Positions 61,086 through 64,000 of a DNA stretch of 64,000 nucleotides are shown here, piece by piece. The DNA lies in the NCBI GenBank assembly GCA_016712445.1, contig JADJRB010000003.1, positions 124,001-188,000 of the forward strand, given 5' to 3'. The number at the start of each line of letters is the position of its first letter. The stretch's first letter is position 1. The DNA is from Acidobacteriota bacterium (GTDB taxonomy: Bacteria > Pseudomonadota > Alphaproteobacteria > Caulobacterales > Hyphomonadaceae). The notes beneath the pieces were generated by a model. That model was not told where the DNA came from and made no database searches. It saw only the letters and a list, made by a program, of their open reading frames with translations. The translations under genes were made by a program, and so were the position numbers.

Positions 61086-62441
61086 TCACCCCACCACCCT
61101 CACGCGCGGCCCGCGGCCTTCCACCATCAGCGCCCACAGCGCCCAGACGAGGGCGTCGACGCGGTCGGGCGAGGCGCCCTCCTCCGGCGTGCCGAACCGG
61201 CACATCTGGTCTTCCAGCGTGTGGAAGGTGCCGTAGTGGCGCACGCGGCCCTGCTGGTAGAGCGCCGCGACCGGCTGCGCCCGGCCGCGCTTGCCGAGCC
61301 GCGCCGAAACGAGCCGCACCGGCATCTGCGTGCCCGTCATCGCAATCACCTCGCGCACCATGTCGCCGCCCTGGTTCGCCTCCGCGAGGATCATCGAGGC
61401 CCCGCCGGTTTCCGCGAGGCTGACCGCGCGCGCCGCCCAGTCAAGCGGCTGCAGGCCCGGCGCCGAGCTGTCGCCCAGCACATAACCGACCCCGTCCTTC
61501 ACGCCGGCGAGGATGATGCCGCAGGCATTCGCCTTCGGCCCGGCCGAGACGCACGGGTCCACCGCCACGATGCAATCGTCGAACTGCACCGGCGCTGCGT
61601 CCACCCGCAGCGCATCGATCTGTGCACGGACAAACAGCGCGCCCGGCGGATCGTCGATCATCTCGCCGCAGAGTTCCTGCCGGCCGAGCGCCGTGCCACC
61701 ATAGGCCGCCGTCATCTGGTCCACGAAGCCGGGCGCCAGATTGTCCGCATTGTCCGCCATCGGCGTGCGTGTCTCCACCACCATCGGGTCGGCCTTCAGC
61801 CGGCGGATCAGGGCCGTCGCGCGCGGCGTGGTCGTCACCATCGCCAGCGGATGCGGCCCGAGGCGCAGCGCCATCTGCAGGTTGTCCCACACCGCCTCGC
61901 CGCGCGTCCAGGCGCCCGCCTCGTCGCACCAGGCTAGGTCGAACTGCGGGCCGCGCAGGCTGTCCGGATCTTCCGCCGAAAAGCCATAGGCGAGCGCGCC
62001 GTTCGGCCATTCAAGCCGGTGGCGTGAAGGCTGCCACACGGGCCGGTCCCACTTGCCCGAGGTCCAGATCAGGCCGCTCGGTCCCTCGATCATCACCTCG
62101 CGCACATCGTTGAAGCTCGGCGCCACCAGCGCCACCCGCCGGTAGCCCGCCTGCAACACTGCCCATCGCACCCATTCCGCCCCCGCCCGCGTCTTGCCCG
62201 CGCCGCGTCCACCCGAAAGCAACCACGTCCGCCGAAGGTCCGCAGGCGCCACTTGCGTATCGCGGGCGTCCAGAAGGAAAGGATGCACCGCGACCAGGGT
62301 CTGCAGTTCCTCTGGCAAGTCGCGCAGCCGATGCCGGTGCCGGTAGGACTGCAGCTTTAGTCTCTGGTGTTTCATCCAGTGAGACCAGTCGTTGGAGCTC
62401 ATCAAGGGTGCGGGCGCGCCAGTCATCCGTATACGCTCCAT
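61086..62441 (-). CDS. GTA g2-type large terminase
   Basis: A 451-residue protein with ATG 62441 behind GAAGGAA. Walker A SGGRGAGKTRAGAEW and Walker B DLAWCDEAGAW define the packaging ATPase. The RNase H-like nuclease has an acidic VAVDPCVSAGP, ILAEANQGG and a C-terminal DRVDALVWALWAL. It packages host DNA into GTA heads. It is 22 kb away from the portal gene that follows it in canonical GTA clusters. It overlaps the g1 frame by 431 bases. Confidence 0.95.
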   Translation of the reverse strand: MERIRMTGAPAPLMSSNDWSHWMKHQRLKLQSYRHRHRLRDLPEELQTLVAVHPFLLDARDTQVAPADLRRTWLLSGGRGAGKTRAGAEWVRWAVLQAGYRRVALVAPSFNDVREVMIEGPSGLIWTSGKWDRPVWQPSRHRLEWPNGALAYGFSAEDPDSLRGPQFDLAWCDEAGAWTRGEAVWDNLQMALRLGPHPLAMVTTTPRATALIRRLKADPMVVETRTPMADNADNLAPGFVDQMTAAYGGTALGRQELCGEMIDDPPGALFVRAQIDALRVDAAPVQFDDCIVAVDPCVSAGPKANACGIILAGVKDGVGYVLGDSSAPGLQPLDWAARAVSLAETGGASMILAEANQGGDMVREVIAMTGTQMPVRLVSARLGKRGRAQPVAALYQQGRVRHYGTFHTLEDQMCRFGTPEEGASPDRVDALVWALWALMVEGRGPRVRVVG

Positions 62442-62796
62442 CTTGTTCCTTCAGGGTTTCCGGTGCGGCCGCCTTGGGGCGCGCGGTGTGCAGTTTCGAG
62501 AGGATCGCCACGAGTTCCTTCGCCAGCGGGTCGTCGCTTGCCATCAGCGCGTCGGCGGTGCGGTCGCGCACCTCGTCGGCGATCAGGCGGTCCTGCTCGC
62601 CGTCCAGCGCCGGGCCGCGCAGGCCGTTGACGCGCAAGCGCCGCCGCGCGGTCGTCTCCGCCACGCCCAGCCAGGCGGCAATGTCGGGCACGCGCCAGCC
62701 AAGCAGCCAGGCGAGCCTGAGCTGGCGAAGGGCGCGCTCGCTGTCGGGGCGAAGGCGCTTCGGAACGGGTTCGGATTTCTGGTTCAGGTGTGTCAT
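62011..62796 (-). CDS. GTA g1-type small terminase-like protein with overlapping extension
   Basis: An open frame of 261 residues from ATG 62796. The first ~115 residues match a small terminase-type domain, with an HTH in RVPDIAAWLGVAETTARRRLRVNGL and a helical oligomerisation part (DPLAKELVAILSKLHTA). The frame then runs on, +1 to the terminase frame, for 431 bases. The extension is Gly/Ala/Arg-rich and may be just a long open shadow. The functional part is probably the first 120-140 residues. The leader element lies 10 bases before the start. Confidence 0.7.
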   Translation of the reverse strand: MTHLNQKSEPVPKRLRPDSERALRQLRLAWLLGWRVPDIAAWLGVAETTARRRLRVNGLRGPALDGEQDRLIADEVRDRTADALMASDDPLAKELVAILSKLHTARPKAAAPETLKEQDGAYTDDWRARTLDELQRLVSLDETPETKAAVLPAPASAARLARGTADPGRGASFPSGRPRYASGACGPSADVVAFGWTRRGQDAGGGGMGAMGSVAGGLPAGGAGGAELQRCARGDDRGTERPDLDLGQVGPARVAAFTPPA

Positions 62797-62806
62797 GGCG
62801 TGCAGT

Positions 62807-62833
62807 CTAACCCCGCTGCAGGCCCTGCCGGAT
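62807..62833 (-). promoter_or_regulatory. GTA leader element, copy upstream of g1
   Basis: CTAACCCCGCTG and CCCTGCCGGAT arms with a 4-base centre (CAGG), 10 bases before the g1 ATG. It matches the copy at 38720-38746 in arms, spacing and strand. The region beyond (62834-62940) contains an AT-rich stretch that could hold a promoter, but I cannot assign -35/-10 boxes. Confidence 0.6.
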
Positions 62834-62973
62834 AAAGATCGCAAAAATCGCGGTGGCGACTGGGCCGCCCCGATGCATTCGGCAAAACGAACGCAGCGCG
62901 CCTCAACTGTCATTAACTTGACAGACCCCTTTGCCAGAACATGTTCTCTGGTCATCAGGAGAAGGGGAATGCC

Positions 62974-63483
62974 ATGTTGAATTCTCGTGTTACCATCGCG
63001 GCCGGCGTGTCCGCGCTCGCCCTCGTCGGGTGCAGCTACATGCCCTGGCACAAGGATACGTCGGCCGATCTCGCGCCGCCGCCGGAGTCGGCAGAGCCGG
63101 TGATCGTGACGGTCGAGGAGACGGTGATCGTGGAAGAACAGCCCGAGGCCTGCGACGTGCTCGACAGCCGCGACTGGTCCGCCTGGATCAACAAGATGCC
63201 GGGCCCGGGTGCGACGCCGGCGGTGCATGTCACCGGCAAGGTCGATGTGCGCACGAGCGGCTATACGTTCGAGTGGCAGGAAGGTCCGATGGACCGCTCG
63301 GCCATGCCGACGCTGCGGCTGAAACTGGTGCCCAAGGCGCCGGACGGGATGGCGATGCAGGTGATTTCCACCGAGGAAGTCCACTACACCGCCCCCGCGC
63401 TGGCGACCGGCTATCGCGGCGTGCTCGTCAGCTGCGGCGGCAAAACGCTGGCCGAGATCACCGAGATCACGGACGCACATTGA
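62974..63483 (+). CDS. Hypothetical lipoprotein
   Basis: A 169-residue protein. ATG 62974 follows AGGAG/AAGGGG and begins a lipoprotein signal (lipobox LVGC). The Pro/Glu-rich linker leads to a small domain with two cysteines (EACDVL, VSCGGK). It may be exported and anchored in the outer membrane. Family not recognised. The stop overlaps the next start (TGATG). Confidence 0.75.
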   Translation: MLNSRVTIAAGVSALALVGCSYMPWHKDTSADLAPPPESAEPVIVTVEETVIVEEQPEACDVLDSRDWSAWINKMPGPGATPAVHVTGKVDVRTSGYTFEWQEGPMDRSAMPTLRLKLVPKAPDGMAMQVISTEEVHYTAPALATGYRGVLVSCGGKTLAEITEITDAH

Positions 63484-64000
63484 TGCGGCCACTCCGCTTC
63501 CTGGCAGCTGCGGGCGCACTCGTGCTGGCAGCCTGCTCCCCCGCGCCGGAAACCCCGGCGCCCGCTTCCGGACCGGACCCCTCCGCCGGGCCGGAAGCGG
63601 ATGAGGCGGTCCTCTCCCCGCCGGTCGGCGCCTCGATATCGGGCACCGCCAGCTGGTCGGGGCTGGACCTGCCGGAAACCGCTCGGCTGATTGTCGAAGT
63701 GCGCGACGTCACCCGCACCATCGACTTCAACGACCTTGTACTGAAAGAGGAATTTCCCGTGACCGGCGGCTCGCCCGCCTCGTTCGCCGGCACCATTTCA
63801 GAGTTCGACCTGATCCCGGACGGCAACCTCGTCCTGCGCGCCCGGGTGCAGGACGGCTACGCCATCCTGCTCGCCTCCGACGGCGACATCGACATCGCCG
63901 ATACCGGAGACGTCAGCGGCATCGAGGTCGCCCTGTTCAACCCGGAAGACGTCGCGCGCGGCGGGCCGGCCGCGATGATCACACCGGGCGGCACGGACTA
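63483..64000 (+). CDS. YbaY-like lipoprotein, 3' end at window edge
   Basis: At least 172 residues from ATG 63483. A lipoprotein signal (LAAC) is followed by a Pro/Ala/Ser linker and a beta-sandwich with ISGTASWSGLDLPETARLIVEVRDVTR and PDGNLVLRARVQDG, typical of YbaY/HslJ-type lipoproteins. The window ends on TA of the next codon, so the stop may be right there or further on. Confidence 0.75.
   Translation, partial: MRPLRFLAAAGALVLAACSPAPETPAPASGPDPSAGPEADEAVLSPPVGASISGTASWSGLDLPETARLIVEVRDVTRTIDFNDLVLKEEFPVTGGSPASFAGTISEFDLIPDGNLVLRARVQDGYAILLASDGDIDIADTGDVSGIEVALFNPEDVARGGPAAMITPGGTD

Noticed and set aside
38720..62833. The two 27-bp elements as att sites of an integrative element
   Set aside because: They do not flank the non-GTA block exactly: one copy lies beyond g1-g2, there is no integrase or tRNA target, and both are placed like leaders of minus-strand genes. 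Not excluded, but less likely.

Overview
The window looks like a chromosomal segment of a GC-rich alphaproteobacterium. The likely relatives are Caulobacterales or Hyphomonadaceae-type bacteria, although no rRNA or marker gene is present to settle this. The evidence is about 65% GC coding DNA, a Rhodobacter-type gene transfer agent (GTA) cluster, a CycHJK-type cytochrome c maturation operon beside a FeuPQ-like two-component pair, degP, GlnE and a methylmalonyl-CoA mutase pair. I saw no tRNA, rRNA, CRISPR array, transposase or integrase. No gene-free stretch exceeds about 300 bases.

Left part (1-10 kb): the 3' end of mutA and complete mutB are separated by a lower-GC secreted-protein gene. Next come a YbjQ-family protein, a small zincin protease, TrkH, an amidase and a GFA-family zinc protein. 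A leftward ECF sigma / putative anti-sigma / periplasmic metal-sensor-like operon follows, with a four-EF-hand periplasmic protein upstream of it.

Middle (10-27.9 kb): glnE, an M48 protease with a TerB-like tail, then a rightward block ccmH-degP-response regulator-kinase facing a leftward block PepSY, feuP, feuQ, ccmI, ccmE, ccmF. If the ancestral order is ccmIEFH-degP-RR-HK-glnE, the layout is explained by one local inversion. A DUF1761 membrane protein, a TPR lipoprotein and a CbpA-like DnaJ protein follow.

Right part (27.9-62.8 kb): a nearly complete GTA cluster runs leftward, but it is split. The packaging genes g1 and g2 (terminase) lie at 61.1-62.8 kb, while portal to g15 lie at 27.9-38.7 kb. 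Both halves start next to the same 27-bp leader element (23 of 27 identical). Between them sits about 22 kb of non-GTA DNA. Its core (38.9-57.6 kb) looks like an envelope-centred signalling or conflict island: a ParA-type ATPase with a partner, a P-loop kinase, an unusual four-TM protein, a class A PBP-like protein, a tyrosine phosphatase, three different membrane-anchored TIR proteins (one with a periplasmic helical domain, one with an OmpA domain, one with a WD40-like propeller), a stand-alone RyR-domain protein, a TRAFs-binding/trypsin-like protein, a GH108 muramidase fusion and a DUF1353 protein. The island edge near the terminase holds ordinary genes: a SnoaL-like lipoprotein, cytochrome b561, cytidine deaminase and AMP nucleosidase.

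My reading, an inference, is that the three TIR proteins form a set of transmembrane receptors. Each would sense the periplasm or peptidoglycan and act through a cytoplasmic TIR domain. The muramidase, trypsin-like and PBP-like proteins would be effectors or envelope partners. Whether the island is tied functionally to the GTA it splits is open. Two lipoprotein genes end the window, the last possibly cut by its edge.
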